Positions 22,855 through 34,320 of a DNA stretch of 64,000 bases are shown piece after piece; position 1 is the stretch's first letter; each line of letters opens with the position of its first letter. Origin of the DNA: Kondoa malvinella (taxonomy: Eukaryota; Basidiomycota; Agaricostilbomycetes; Agaricostilbales; Kondoaceae); contig BCIM01000006.1 in the NCBI GenBank assembly GCA_039545315.1, positions 248,001-312,000 of the forward strand. The letters run 5' to 3'. The notes beneath the pieces were generated by a model, which did no database searches, was not told the origin of the DNA, and saw only the letters and a list, made by a program, of their open reading frames with translations. The position numbers and the translations under genes are program-made.

Positions 22855-24035
22855 CAAGCAACATTGCAAACAAAAGAGGAGTTGTCTGGTTGTATGTGGA
22901 GAAGCCTGCCATTGAGTGAGACTGTCCGCAACTGTCTGTTTCTGTCGCAAGACTCTTTTTACCTGCGCATCGAGTATGGCAAGATCAACTCTCGATCAAG
23001 ACAATTGATCCATTTGCGTTTGGACCTCCAAACACGAACCTCTATGCTCGAGCCTCTGAATGCGCTCAAAACTCTTTGTGGAAGCTGTACTGCTTGCTCA
23101 AACAGCCTTTTCCGTCCCTCCTGATTGTTCGACAATGCGCTTCCCTTTCATTGGGCCTGCACCCTTTACCGGCCGTGATCATGGCCCTTGGAGTAGTAAG
23201 TCGTTCAGTAGTCTCAAAGCAATATATAAGCTCTAATAACCGCTAAAAGTGCACCAGCATGATTATCAACAATGGCGCGAGCAAGTAGGCGACAAAGCTG
23301 CTTTTCGTTATACGAGTGAGTCGCAACTCCTAGGTCCAAAATGTATGCTACCACTGATCCATAGAAAAAATAACAGCCTTCGTGATTTTCAATGCCGATA
23401 TGCCAACTTCGAATCCTCCCAATGGTATGTACCAAGTGGTACGACAACCTACCAAGTGCGTCTCTGATACTTGTATAGACCACCAGATTGTCATCTACGA
23501 ACATTCAACAGCAAGGTCAAGAGATCCAGCCAAGAAGTTTCGCGATCTTCGGCAAGCCAGTCCCTCCAGTGCCAAAAGGGAAATGGGCAAAGCACATTGG
23601 GGCCGTCTGATTGGTGCATACGTTGAATACGAAGTTCGTAGGCAAAACGATCCGGCGACTAGCATCAGTCACCAATTGCGGCCATATCAAGCTTTGCTCG
23701 AACGCGAGGCTCTTCCTCAAGGTCTGCTTGATGATGAAGTGACTGCACTGGATGGGGCTGTGCGTCGCTTGAACTTAGGCAGCGAAACTCTCACTGTTGC
23801 GCCTCCGCCATACGAAGGTCCGGCCGTTCAACACGCAAACCGTCGCGCGGATTACCGAAGCAATGGATCCATTTCTCGGGTTGACACAAGCGGTATGCGA
23901 ATCGGGCTGATAATGTCTATCTTACCAATGCTGAATACGTAATTAAACTTAGATGGCGAATCCATGATGACTTTGAGCGATGGTGAATCCTTCTACGATG
24001 CGGACGACACTGGTACATAATATGCCTGTATGTTT
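22855..24035 (+). repeat. Inverted segmental duplication of the PQ-loop gene 5' half
   Basis: Plus-strand copy of the minus-strand stretch 5860-7010, including sequence upstream of the start, the first exons and their introns. The copy begins right after the minisatellite and ends near CCTGTATG. Scattered substitutions and small indels show it is not recent. Confidence 0.9.
23181..24020 (+). pseudogene. Truncated PQ-loop gene copy (N-terminal region only)
   Basis: ATG 23181 aligns with the start proposed for the intact gene, and the same intron positions can be spliced. The long exon holds QPTKCVSDTCID, STARSRDPAKKFRDLRQ, SHQLRPYQALLERE and YEGPAVQH; I count about 30 differences from the parent over some 165 residues. 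In the DGES exon a one-base deletion (GACGAAGATTGG in the parent, GACGACACTGG here) shifts the frame to an early TAA at 24018-24020. All membrane helices are absent. A short soluble protein could still be made, but loss of function is more likely. Confidence 0.75.
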
Positions 24036-24784
24036 TTTTTTGGCAATGCTGACTGTTGATTTGTAGTATGAACATTCACCAGGGCGCATTGTAACCTAGG
24101 CCCACAGGTATGGGTGTTGAAGTTTCAGGGATGAGTTACGGTACATGGATCGTGCGCGGCTAGCAGATATTGTTATGTAAAGCAAGACCTGAATATATTG
24201 CATATTGAGCGATCTTCAAATACACAGCTCAAAATGCTTCAGCGCCTGTTTTTCATGTTGAATACTTTAGCAGGTGTCACACTTGGCGGAGCTGCACCAG
24301 TGCAAGGAGGGCGAATACTGCTGAGAATGAAGCAGCGGGACCAAAGAAAGGTTAAGCACTACTAAGCAGACAAGGCAACGTTCAAAAGACAACATAACCA
24401 TATAGCCTTACAGAGAAGACTGTGCCGAGCGCGCGTTGATTGGGCCGGAACAGCGTAACGTGCGCCGTGTGACTGCGTGTAGATAATCAATCTGGAAGTT
24501 CCTTACTAGACGGAAAGAACGCTTGACTTCATCTGGCATGCAGTAGAAGTTTGTCTGTTTGTTCTTGTCAATATGAGCTCTTCATACGAATCGCATATGT
24601 AGTAGTAGCGCGTAAGCCGTTTAAACAAGCATTTGCACAGAATGGCATTACAAATCCGACCGGATGAAGTATTTACCGGTTTAGCTTATCTCCGAACAGC
24701 GCAAAACTTGACAGCCGGTCAAGTTACAAAACTTGACACCTCCTTTGCCCCTCGTGCTTCAAGTGTAATGACGGATCGCTAATG
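24036..24784. other. Gene-free end of the transposon region
   Basis: About 750 bp with no supported coding on either strand. It carries copy 2 of the TTGACAG...CACCTCCTTTGCCC motif near its right end, 20 bp before the stop codon of the next gene. That would make this the most likely right boundary of the mobile region. Confidence 0.45.
24709..24760 (+). repeat. Copy 2 of the TTGACAG...CACCTCCTTTGCCC motif
   Basis: AAACTTGACAGCCGGTCAAG is followed by AACTTGACACCTCCTTTGCCC. It matches the words and spacing at 20463-20525. TTGACA itself occurs twice within this copy. Confidence 0.5.
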
Positions 24785-26845
24785 TCAATTTTCTTCTTCG
24801 CTTATCGCTTGCTTCCGCCATGCTGCTTCGCCCTCTCTCAAGAAACGCGCTCCGATCGTCAGCGCGATTCCAACTGCTATCAGAAACACCCATATCCTGA
24901 CAAATTCATCAATGGTAGCTGAACTCATGGGTCATGACGACTTACAGGTTACCGTTCAACACATTCTTATCCACAGAAAGCGCAAACAGCGTAGATGCCA
25001 AAGCTGGCGTCCTATCAACCTATCAGCTAAATTCTAAATCTGTACTCCAAACTCACAAAGCCCGCATCAAGCTCGCACAACTCTGCACCAGCCCGTTCAA
25101 CGCCCCTAACGAGTTCCTCGATGGACTCGCCTCAGTGACCAGCACACTATTACAGCTGAACGCCATCGAGCCAACCGACCAAAGAGTCATGCAAAACGCT
25201 AAGCCTGTCCAAACGATTGCTTCTCGACCAGCAATGGCGAAAGGTAGCATTGCTGGGTAGAGAGCAAAGATGAGCGGAAAGAACAGGACGAGCCATTTGG
25301 TGAGTGCGACAGCGCCGTATCTTCTTTCGAGAGGTGGAAAGAGAAAGACTTGTACTAGGATAATGCCGGCGCCTTATAGTTGAGCTTAGTAATAGCTTGA
25401 TCGGAAGAAAGCAAAGCAAACCTCTACCGGCTAGCAAAGTACCGGTTTTTGACTGACTAAAGCCAAGACCTTTTGGTGGATCTGTATATGTGAATAGAGG
25501 CGTTATCCTATACTAGTGTTAAGCTAATGAGTGCTATCTACAGCAAGAAGAAGACACACGCAAGAAAGCCAGTCGAGCAAAGAATGAGAAGCGAGTAATT
25601 CAGCAAAATGTATCGCACTTGAGGCGATAACAGTTCTCTGACCGAGATGAGGCGCGCCGAGGTTGCAGAAGATGTCGATGCTGAACGCCTTCTTAGTTTC
25701 GGCGGTAATGTCTCTTTGAGTAATGGTAAAGCTAATAGAAAGCCAGACAAGGGAATCAATGCGCTGACGAAGCAGGGTAGGAAGTATGGTTTCGCGCGTA
25801 GAAAGGGATAGTCTAGTGATGCGTATTTTGTAGCTGGGTCAGCCAGATAACCGCCTGTGACATGAAGAGCTTAGCGGAACCGAAGTTGCAGATCGGTATA
25901 GAGCGGACCTATCAGTGGACCCAGAGCTGTACCGAGATCAGTCAAGATAATGCGAACAGCTTGTAACGTACAAGAGCCGACACCAGCGATGATTGGAAAT
26001 AGAGTGAATGCTCTGGCTTGGTTCGTCTTGTCTGTGTTTTCGGCGATCATTGACCGAATACATCCTGCATTGCTGCAGAACAGTGAGACTCATGTCCGCG
26101 CCTTACTGAACCCGACTAGCTTACCCATTCAATGCTCCGTTCAAACATCTCGACGCTACTATAAGCCAAAAGTTGCTGCTAAGGCCAAACGCGACCTGAG
26201 AGACCGCTGATCTGCTGAAAGTTAGTACTAGTAAGGAATAAGATGAAGAAGAGGGTCACCCTAAAAGACCAATTGCGAGCACAGGCTTGCGGCCCACTGG
26301 GTGTATAGTCAACACAAGCTTGCAGCATGATAAATCTCGTCGTACCTCGATCAGAAACACGACCAAAGTAGAAGAGGGTGCACTAGAAGACCCATCAGAC
26401 CAGGTCAGACCAGCGTGACTGCTCGTACATACAAATTGCGTCAAGGCTGCGATAGCGTTGATTAGCTGTGCGGGACCTTCCTAGTAGGAGGGCATACCAA
26501 ACATGGACTCGACAATACCTGCAAAATAGCCTGCCTGCCCCTTCTCCGAGACGATTCCACTGTCAAAGACCATACCTGCGTTATTATTAGGGTTATTTCT
26601 AATAACGCAGGGAAAATAAAATCACCAGGGAGAAAAGGAAAGACAACATAGAAGGCGCATGGTTCTGCCAGCCGTATCCAGGCTAATAGGGCAAGCTGGA
26701 GCTTTGGCAAAGGCGTGATAGCAGCAGGCCTCGTTGAATCTTCGACTTCGATTTGTTCATGCTGGCTTAGGAACGGGTCTTGTTCTGTAACATCCAGCTC
26801 TGTATCGATCGAATCCGCATGCTTGTGCTTTGGGGTAGGGCTCAT
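24785..26845 (-). CDS. MFS transporter, DHA1 drug:H+ antiporter type
   Basis: Twelve-helix-type MFS protein. Start ATG 26843-26845 (MSPTPKHKHADS). An acidic tail leads to LPKLQLALLAWIRLAEPCAFYVVFPFLPG, and later exons give SEKGQAGYFAGIVESMF, ALTQFCTLFYFGRVSDRVGRKPVLAIGLLG (the GRxSDRxGRKPV loop of DHA1), SSNFWLIVASRCLNGALNG, ENTDKTNQARAFTLFPIIAGVG, LGPLIG, FLLALPLLKETLPPK, VTEASPSRNSLGALNGLVQS and IWVFLIAVGIALTIGARFL, with TGA at 24785-24787. At least ten short introns are needed; one has a textbook TACTAAC branch site directly before its acceptor (near 26180). DHA1 members export drugs or metabolites; the substrate is unknown. It is the first ordinary gene after the transposon region. Confidence 0.85.
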
Positions 26846-27085
26846 CGTGCGATGCAAAGATGGAAGACTCGTCCTTTAGCTTTGCCAGGAAATGTCGACG
26901 GTCCGATATCGCGATAAGCACGTAATGAAGAAAGCCACGTGGTCCTGTTTCGTCGCTTTCACATCAAGCGATCCAAGGAAGTGATAACGCAGCAAAGACG
27001 CTGCTCTTGGTATCGCGGTATCGCCCAAACAGGCATCGCATGTACAAGTTGAGGCTGTGCTCCTGAAGAGCATTCGCCCGTTTCT

Positions 27086-27106
27086 ATCATCATCATCATC
27101 ATCATC
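27086..27106. repeat. (ATC)7 microsatellite
   Basis: Seven perfect ATC units in the divergent intergenic space between the DHA1 transporter and the next gene. Confidence 0.9.
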
Positions 27107-27219
27107 TGTTTGTTGCCGCTGAATCCTGTCATCGTATCGTTCCTTGCAATTCTACATATCCGTTTCACTGTCAATTGCAAGTGATTTGCCATCTTTGACT
27201 ATTCTGACTAGCGCGCACT

Positions 27220-27880
27220 ATGCCTTGGCCGTTCTCGCTCTCTTTGCATCGTCGGTTCATTGTCGATATGTCTGTGGATCAATATGTGGACAATCTGGTC
27301 GAGGCCTCCTGCTTGTCCTCTGATCATTATTGGCGGTCGCACTTCTTTCGTATTCTGAAGGCGTTCTCGAATCGTATACTTCCAACGGCTCTCGCTCTAC
27401 CCTTCTCTTTCCACCAAGCGCAGCAGCCGATAACCATTGGAAGTCCACTTTACGCACATCGAGAACAAATACCGTTTGTGAGCAGGCCTGACGCAATGTA
27501 AGCCGGCGATACGCTTACGGTGCCCTCTGTGAACCAGACAATGGCCAACAGCGTGTCTCTCACCTTAACCTTCGTCTCTCCTCCAGCTCCCGCTACTTCC
27601 GTCGATGAGCAATTGGTCCAATTCGGGCAAACTACCACTCCACAGCTCGTAAAGATGAGCACTCTGGTTGCTAAAGCCTACGATGACATCTATCAAGCTA
27701 TCAACGGCGGCGGGAAAGACTTTGCTGGGTCCGTCAAGGAGTGCGCTACTTCGGAGACGAGAATTACACAGCCAGATGGGACCGTGCGTGTCTTCCTTGC
27801 CGTTAATACTTGCAGCAGTGCGCTGAATTGTCCCTTAGGTGGTTACTACCACTGTCACCACTTGCATCGAGCGAAAGTGA
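27220..27880 (+). CDS. Protein of unknown function, two introns
   Basis: ATG 27220 opens MPWPFSLSLHRRFIVDMSVDQYVDNLVEAS and reads to HREQIPF. A TAA at 27499-27501 lies inside a 60-nt GT-AG intron (27478-27537, donor GTGAGC), and removing it keeps the frame into TMANSVSLTLTFVSPPAPATSVDEQLVQFG. A helical stretch (LVKMSTLVAKAYDDIYQAING) and KDFAGSVKECATSETRITQPDGTVRVFLA follow. A 37-nt intron (27802-27838) would lead to a short Thr-rich end and TGA at 27878-27880; without it the frame runs to 27963. I recognise no family. The second exon has convincing coding character; the first is less certain. Confidence 0.45.
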
Positions 27881-28041
27881 CGTACTATTGTGATTATGGA
27901 TTATGGGAAAGGGCAAGCTGGACATTTTGGTTAGGGTCTGGGTTGCAGAACAAGGACGTTTGAAATGATACGTCCACAGCGGACAGTCTGTCAATTCCCG
28001 GATGAAGTGCATTTGAACAGATGCTGTAATTACAAAACAGA

Positions 28042-31000
28042 TTACTTCCTGTTCTTGAGCTGCTGCGCCAAAGCTTCTAGCATAGCATTATTGCCTCCTG
28101 CTCCACCATTGACTGATCCGCGCGGAGCTGAGACAAGATTAGACATGTCCAACACTAGCAGATGCAAGACTCACTTGAATCTTGGGGCGTTGATGTTCCG
28201 CTGCCGTTTGGCTTCTTTGGCTTGGGTGGAGGGCCTCTAGCAGAACCTTTGATAGCTTCAAGGTAATTCGACGGAGCGTAGCCTTCTTTTCCACCCTTCT
28301 TGATCAACCACCAGCCTGTTTAAGATGATGAGATCGTGTACAAACCGAACAAATTGGACTGACCGCTGTCCTCTTGCTTGACTAGTTCAACTGTCTCTCC
28401 TTTGCTCAGCCCAATCTCGCCTTCTTGTTCAGCAGCAAAATCAAACAGGCACTTGTATTGAGGTAAAGAAGGCTTTGAAGGAGGTGGTGGAGCGGGCGCT
28501 CTAGTCGGTGCAGGCGGTGGTAGAGGAGCTGCCCTCCCTGTCGATGGTACGGGCGCAGCAGGCTTTGATGTAGATGTCATGGGTATTGCGGCAGGCATTG
28601 GTTTGGACGGAATGTTGGCGGGTGGAGCTGGTGCAACAGGTTTCGCTCGTCCATTTTGCATAGGCGGAGGAGGGGGCGCAGGTGCACGAGATGCGGCAGA
28701 TTGCATAGCAGGTTTCGGTGGAATTGACGAGCCAGGGAAAGGTTTCGCAGCAGGAGGTTTTCGCTATCAAAAGAGTTATTACGATATGAAATACTGGTGG
28801 TCAAGGCTTACAGAAGTAGGTGCGGGTGCAGCAGCTCTAGGCCTGCTGCTGGTCGAAGGCATACCAGCATTGTTCCGTGCCGCAGGTGGCCGAGATTGGC
28901 TAGAAGCTGGTTCTCCGCTCGCAACGCTGACTGTTGAGCTCTTATAGGAGTCGCTGTTACCCATAGACTCGTCTTTGATAAACTTTATTGAAGCCTTTTT
29001 GTTCTTCTTCTTGGTATATTCAACCCTTGGACGAAGTCAGAATAAGCGACGGCTAATTCAGAGCAACTCACTGAGAGGCTATATTCACGTTCAGGCTACC
29101 ATTCGTCTGTTGCATGAGATGTGTGAGAAATTCAGTCTTGAAGACACATGTCAGCACAGGGTCTTCCTCTACTCCTTGGACGTTCAGAATCTGCATCATC
29201 TATCAGCATACACTTCTGCATGGTGATTCGATTACTGACGATCCAATCGTCTTTTAGATTCGAAAGCTGGACACCGATCAAGGTGGTGAGCGGTATCTTC
29301 CGTTCTAAGGTAGTCTGCGGACGACCTTGTACTAGTTGTGTTATCGCTATATAGACTGCCTGGTTTGTCTACAACATCACATGAGCGTCGATCCTCACGA
29401 AGGTGCGCGAACTTACAAGGACAAGATATCGCGGACTTCGTGTGCTAGACCGGCCAAGTTTCGCTACAAGCATCTGACCGTTCATGCTGAATGCAACGTT
29501 TTCTCCTCCTGGCATAGGCTTAGTCTGCATTATATCCTATCGGTCGAATGACTCACGAGGAATACCACATGCTCCGCGAATCATGTCGCCTTGCGGAGAG
29601 TCCATTCCAACCTCAAGATAGTCGCCACGGAACTGCCGCATGCTGACAAGACTATATCGCCGCCTTTCTTTCCGGCCAGCCAAAACTTGGTGACTGTAAT
29701 CTCGAAGCTGATAGTACGCCAAACCGTCCTTTTTGTCTTTCCAGAATCTTTGTATGCGGGAGACGCATTCTTCCTTATACCGGAGGTAGTTGCGCCATGC
29801 ACGTTGTATCCGACTAGCCATGTTATGCCAGTATCGATCTCGCATATGTTCTAGGGCGAAGAGCTATCAAGCATTGACCTCGTCAGCCTGTCCAAGATAC
29901 TGACTGTAGCGATACTCACTGTCTCAGGAGTCTTGATGAAAGCCTTTGTGGTGCCCATCTGCCATTCTTCTCTCGCAATACCGACATCTTTGAATATCCG
30001 CTCACATCCCGACCGAGCATCGCCTTGCCAGGTATAGTCACCTGCATAAGATGTCGCAGGCGATAATAGATAGAACCTAGTTCAAAATCAGGCGAAGCAT
30101 GAAGAGCGAGACGAGATGCCCACCGCTCGACCATTTTCTCGAACGTATTCCTATATGCGAAACCTGCTCTTCGTACTCTGATGTTCTCCTGCAGACCAAG
30201 GTACTTGATCTGATGCATGATAGCCTTCGAATCATATTCAGATGGACTCTTGTGCTCATTAGGCTTGACTGTTCGAATATAACTCGGCTGAGATCGCATC
30301 AGCTTGTCGACTAGAGCATTCGCCGATGTCTTGATCCTATCTCCAGCAGTAGGTGGACGCTTCTTGCTGTCAGGATCAGGTCTTTCCGGGAACAATTTCT
30401 GCAAGAAGGCATTCGGGCTCGAGATGACCAGGTCGAGAAGGTCTTTGCTGAGCGTATCTTTATTCTTGTCGGTCATGCCAGAGATATTGTAAGTCACGTC
30501 TCCAGCATAGTGCTTCACTAGAAACTTGTCGCCGCGTCCTTCGAAATATTGGTTGGAGGAGAGGGAATTGAGGCGTTGGACAAAAGAGCTGTCTGCTGCT
30601 GTTGGATCGGCGTGCGCTGTTGCACAGGCATCGTTCAATGCTGCAAATACACCAGGAGGCCTCTTTTCTTCTATCAGATCACAAACAACCTGCATCAACA
30701 TCAGCAAGATTCCCAAAACCTTGAAATAACCACTGACCTTGTTGTTGAAGTAGTCAATCGGCGTCCACTTGATTTGTTCGCGGACATATTCTTCCTGTTC
30801 CGTCTTCAGCGTGAGCTGAATGAAAATTTGCCTAACAGTCCTATGAGACTTTGTGAACAACAAGTTGCTGGCAAACACACTGTAACTTCTCGTTGACATA
30901 GTTAATACACAGCTGTTCGAAGGAGTTGTTCTAGAGCGTACGCGTCAGTTTAGCATATCAGGGCTGACGGATAGTCTCACCTGAAAGATCTCGAAGCCGT

Positions 31001-32656
31001 AAATATCAAGAATACCAATAATGATGTCCGATTGCGACGTAGCCTTCATAGCGACATTCACTCTGCCCACTATCCAATCGAACAAATGATCATACAGACT
31101 CTTGGCCAGCGCATCTCTCGCAGCTGTAGCTTGATTCTTGTTCATCGGTACTTCATATACTGATCCTCTTCGACCGATACCACGACTTGTTTCCATGATT
31201 CTTTGCGTCAAACCCTTCTGAACAGCAGCTGGATCCGCCTCCATAAGATACGCAACGAAATTCGGTACGCCCTCGTCTTCAATCGCAGCATTGCCTTCTT
31301 CATTGTTTTTGAAGCTGACATTGCCGAGCCAAAGGATAGTAGCGAGGACACGAAGAATGCTATCTTGTTCATCTGCTTGTATACCAATCGTCGACATTGC
31401 TTTCAAAGTATCGCGCCAGTCTGCTGCATCGTCTATGCCGTCTACATCTAGACAGCCGGCGTTGGCGGTATACGCATAAGCGGAGGGATCTTGTATGCCA
31501 AAGGCTTCTCGTTGAGCTGAGGAAGCGGCTTTGGTGAATTGGTAGAAGATGTGAAAGTTTCGCTCTTGCTTTAGTTGACCGACAACTCTGCCTTTTTCCA
31601 GCAGGTAATTTGTGATATGAGCTCCGACAGGTGAACCTTGAGTGTTGAATTCAATCTCTAGGTATTTGCCCTGTAGGTATCCCACAATTCTTAGCTCAGA
31701 CGAGAGCAAAGCATTTCGGCTACCCACATGCCGCGAAGAGTTGTTATTCCTCAACGTCTTTGCACAACCAAAACTTTCCAGCAGCGGATTGGTCGCCAAC
31801 ACCATATCCTTGACTTTCGCTATGCCTCCGCTTCCTGCTCCGCCTGTACTACCAGCGACTGCTGCGATGTATTCCATAATCTTCTTGGCTGCTTCTGTTT
31901 TGCCTGCTCCTGATTCTCCAGAGATGATGACACATTGATTCTCCTTGTACGCGAGCATGTTGTAGTACATTGACTCGGCTGTGATTGGACCCGTTCATAT
32001 CAGCTAGCTGGCCAGCAAAAGAAGCGGATCAATCACCTATACTGTAAACATGCGGAGGCATCTCGAGACGATTCTTGTTGCGGTATGAATGCAGAGTAGC
32101 ATCATCATAGATAGCTGTGAGTATATTAGCCTTTCTGGCAGAAAAGAAGACAGGCTATCGGAACTCACGAAGGAGACGAAAGGGATTGACCGAGATTAAC
32201 ACATGACCGATGTAAGTCTTGATTTTTATCAGGCCAGCTCAGTAGCATGTACAGAAAGCACCTACATAGATGTCTGCATTCTCGAAACGCTTCTTCAAAT
32301 TGTCATTGATGGAATCGTTGCTGATAGTGCTCAGCAGCGTCATGTCGCTAACACCCGCCTGTCTGTTTCGCCTGTCTCAGCTACACTGCCTGTGACATGC
32401 AGAGCTGCTCACTTCTTCTTGAAGCCTTCCTTCCAATCCGCCTGTTTATTTTGTTAAGTGACCCGCATCACCTCTCGCAGCGGTATAGCCTCACTTTGGC
32501 GAATTTGGCTTTCCCACCAGCTGCAGGCTGATCCGGTGCTGCATTGCTTGAGCCGCCCAGTGCCTTCTTGGCTGCTGCCCTTCGAGATGGCGCCTGTTTG
32601 CGATATATCGTCAGTCATCAATTCGTTCTCTTGGCCCCTGAAATGTTGCGCACCAT
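28042..32656 (-). CDS. Class I unconventional myosin (Myo3/Myo5/MyoA type)
   Basis: Actin-based motor of endocytic patches. Order: basic N-terminus [24 protein letters not shown], motor with [20 protein letters not shown] (P-loop), NNNSSRHVG (switch I), [12 protein letters not shown] (switch II region), and the heavy-chain phosphorylation loop [17 protein letters not shown] with the Ser that PAK kinases modify in yeast type I myosins. Two IQ-like segments follow ([28 protein letters not shown]), then a TH1 tail beginning [20 protein letters not shown], a Pro/Ala-rich TH2 (28480-28720), an SH3 domain ([48 protein letters not shown]) and a short end at TAA 28042-28044. The only start that fits is ATG 32654-32656, which directly abuts the donor of a 60-nt intron (32594-32653), so the start codon stands at the end of exon 1. 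Confidence 0.93.
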
Positions 32657-33052
32657 GATAGAGCTCTATGGCCTTGATTCTGAGCCTGCGCGGCCTGCTG
32701 GCTTGAAATTAGGAAAGACCGAAGCTGGTTATCTCACAACAACCGAACGAACCGAACGAATACCCAGTGCATCGAGATACCACAGCCTCTCGCATAGGTT
32801 CAGCTACGTAAGTACTCGGTGCTGCTCTGTCGTATCTTGTTTGCGTCTTCGTTCTTTCCTCTTTGCGCGCTTTGAAGGAAATGCGCTTTCCGTCCTGCGC
32901 GCTATCTGTCAGTCGCAAGCTCCGTACTCGTTCTCTACTGCTCGAAACTGCCTACCCGCCCGACCTTGTCCTGCCCGCGTAGCCTCTTCGCGACTCATCT
33001 CGGGCCCAAGCTTCTGACTACTGTAGTTCTCACTTGACAGCTTTTCCTTCCG
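32657..33052. other. Divergent promoter region of myosin-I and the BTB gene
   Basis: No gene supported; pyrimidine-rich on the plus strand. It must hold the 5' UTR and promoter of myosin-I and of the BTB-domain gene. Confidence 0.45.
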
Positions 33053-33996
33053 CATGCTTCATTGCTCTCGTGACAGAGTGCTTATCGGTCTTGCTGTGTG
33101 CAGTAACTATCTTCCCGAGAAGAAGCGTTTCATCCTCACTCGCCCCAACTCTACTACCGCATTACTTGATAACCATCATGCCCAAGGATACTTCCAAACC
33201 GAACACTTTGAAGCTCCGCCTTTTCAGCTGGCAAATCCGACATTATCCTGGTGTCATCGGATTCGATCACGTACAGGCTGCACCTGAAACATCTCGAAAT
33301 CGCGTCAGAGCTGTTCTCCAGCATGGTCGAGGGAGCAAGTCAGCAACCCGGCGAAACTACCAAAATCGATCTGACGGACAAAGAGTGCGAACCAGCCGCT
33401 GTCATGGATCTGGTCGTGCCATACTTTTACAATTGCAAACCTCCCAAACTCGACGATACGCCAGATGAATTGCTCGTGCAGATGATCGCAATGTCACACA
33501 AATGGGGAATCCATAGATCTCATGAGGTGGCCGGTGTTGAGCTTGCCAACCGGTAAGCTAGTACCACATTGCATCTTCGCAATGCTCACGACAGATCTCT
33601 TAGAAATTCCGGAGACGCTCTGGAAATGTACTGCCTAGCAATCAAATACGAGCACGAGACCTTGCAGAAGGCAGTAGAAGTTCGCGCGGCAACGTCGAAA
33701 AGCTTTCGCAAGGATCCGGTCTCGTGGATAGGAATGCTTGGAGGCAAAGGTGTTGTCGAACTCGTTAGTGCAGCACTCAGTCTACACGACTATTGCTGAA
33801 TCGATCCGATCAGCAAATCGTTCAAGCTAGAGAGCTTAAATCGGAGCGGAAGCAAATCGAGAAGCTCTTTCGCGATTACATGGATGAGACCGCTGGCGAA
33901 GGAAAAAATCAGACACGCAAGATGGAATTGGCCAGTAAGCAGTACAGCATCGACAGGGCTTTGCGCAATCAGGAGTCACGAGAGGCCATCCACTAG
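33053..33996 (+). CDS. BTB/POZ-domain protein
   Basis: Core exon near 33229-33552: GKSDIILVSSDSITYRLHLKHLEIASELFSSMVEGA, the usual fungal BTB opening (DI.L.SSD...LHLKHLE..S..F), then IDLTDKECEPAAVMDLVVPYFYNCKPPKLDD. A 43-nt intron follows, then RSLRNSGDALEMYCLAIKYEHETLQKAVEVRAATSKSFRKDP. The next frame (NRSDQQIVQARELKSERKQ...) is shifted; a 62-nt GTCTCG...CTCAG intron (about 33720-33781) joins it cleanly and gives a coiled C-terminus ending at TAG 33994-33996. The 5' end is uncertain: joining ATG 33053 through an intron at about 33104-33228 keeps the frame, but it is weak. Likely a protein-interaction or ubiquitin-ligase adaptor; no partner can be named. Confidence 0.65.
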
Positions 33997-34320
33997 TCGG
34001 AATCAGATGAGCATGACGAGTATTCGGATTGAAGACTACGAGCTATAGCGTGACGAAACAGATGATCAACTTGGGGCAACTAGACACATGCGGTCTTCCT
34101 TGACAAATGTAAGGCTCCCTGCTGGTCTGTCGCCTTGACTCATTGTATCTGCCAGAGCCGCCATGGGTCTAGATTGATGATGGGCCTGCAGGAAATACAA
34201 TTGACCCTTCACCGATGAACGTCACGTAATCTCAACTGAAATATCGGTTTCTTTCTTTCACATGCCTTGAATTCGCTTTCTTTTGCAAAGACTGGGCCCC
34301 GCTTTCCTTTGGCATCCACC

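Noticed and set aside
1..24784. A Starship element carrying the metal genes
   Set aside because: No tyrosine-recombinase (DUF3435) captain is present. The only transposase is of the DDE Plavaka type.
27499..27501. In-frame TAA in the unknown gene, at first a sign of stop-codon recoding
   Set aside because: A 60-nt intron with a good GTGAGC donor removes it in frame. TAA also ends other genes here (myosin-I, the ACR2-like reductase), so recoding is unlikely.
33034..33468. Long frame beginning MTAFPSACF and the frame containing MPKDTSKPN
   Set aside because: Shadow frames of the BTB gene; the BTB domain is read in a different frame with good conservation.
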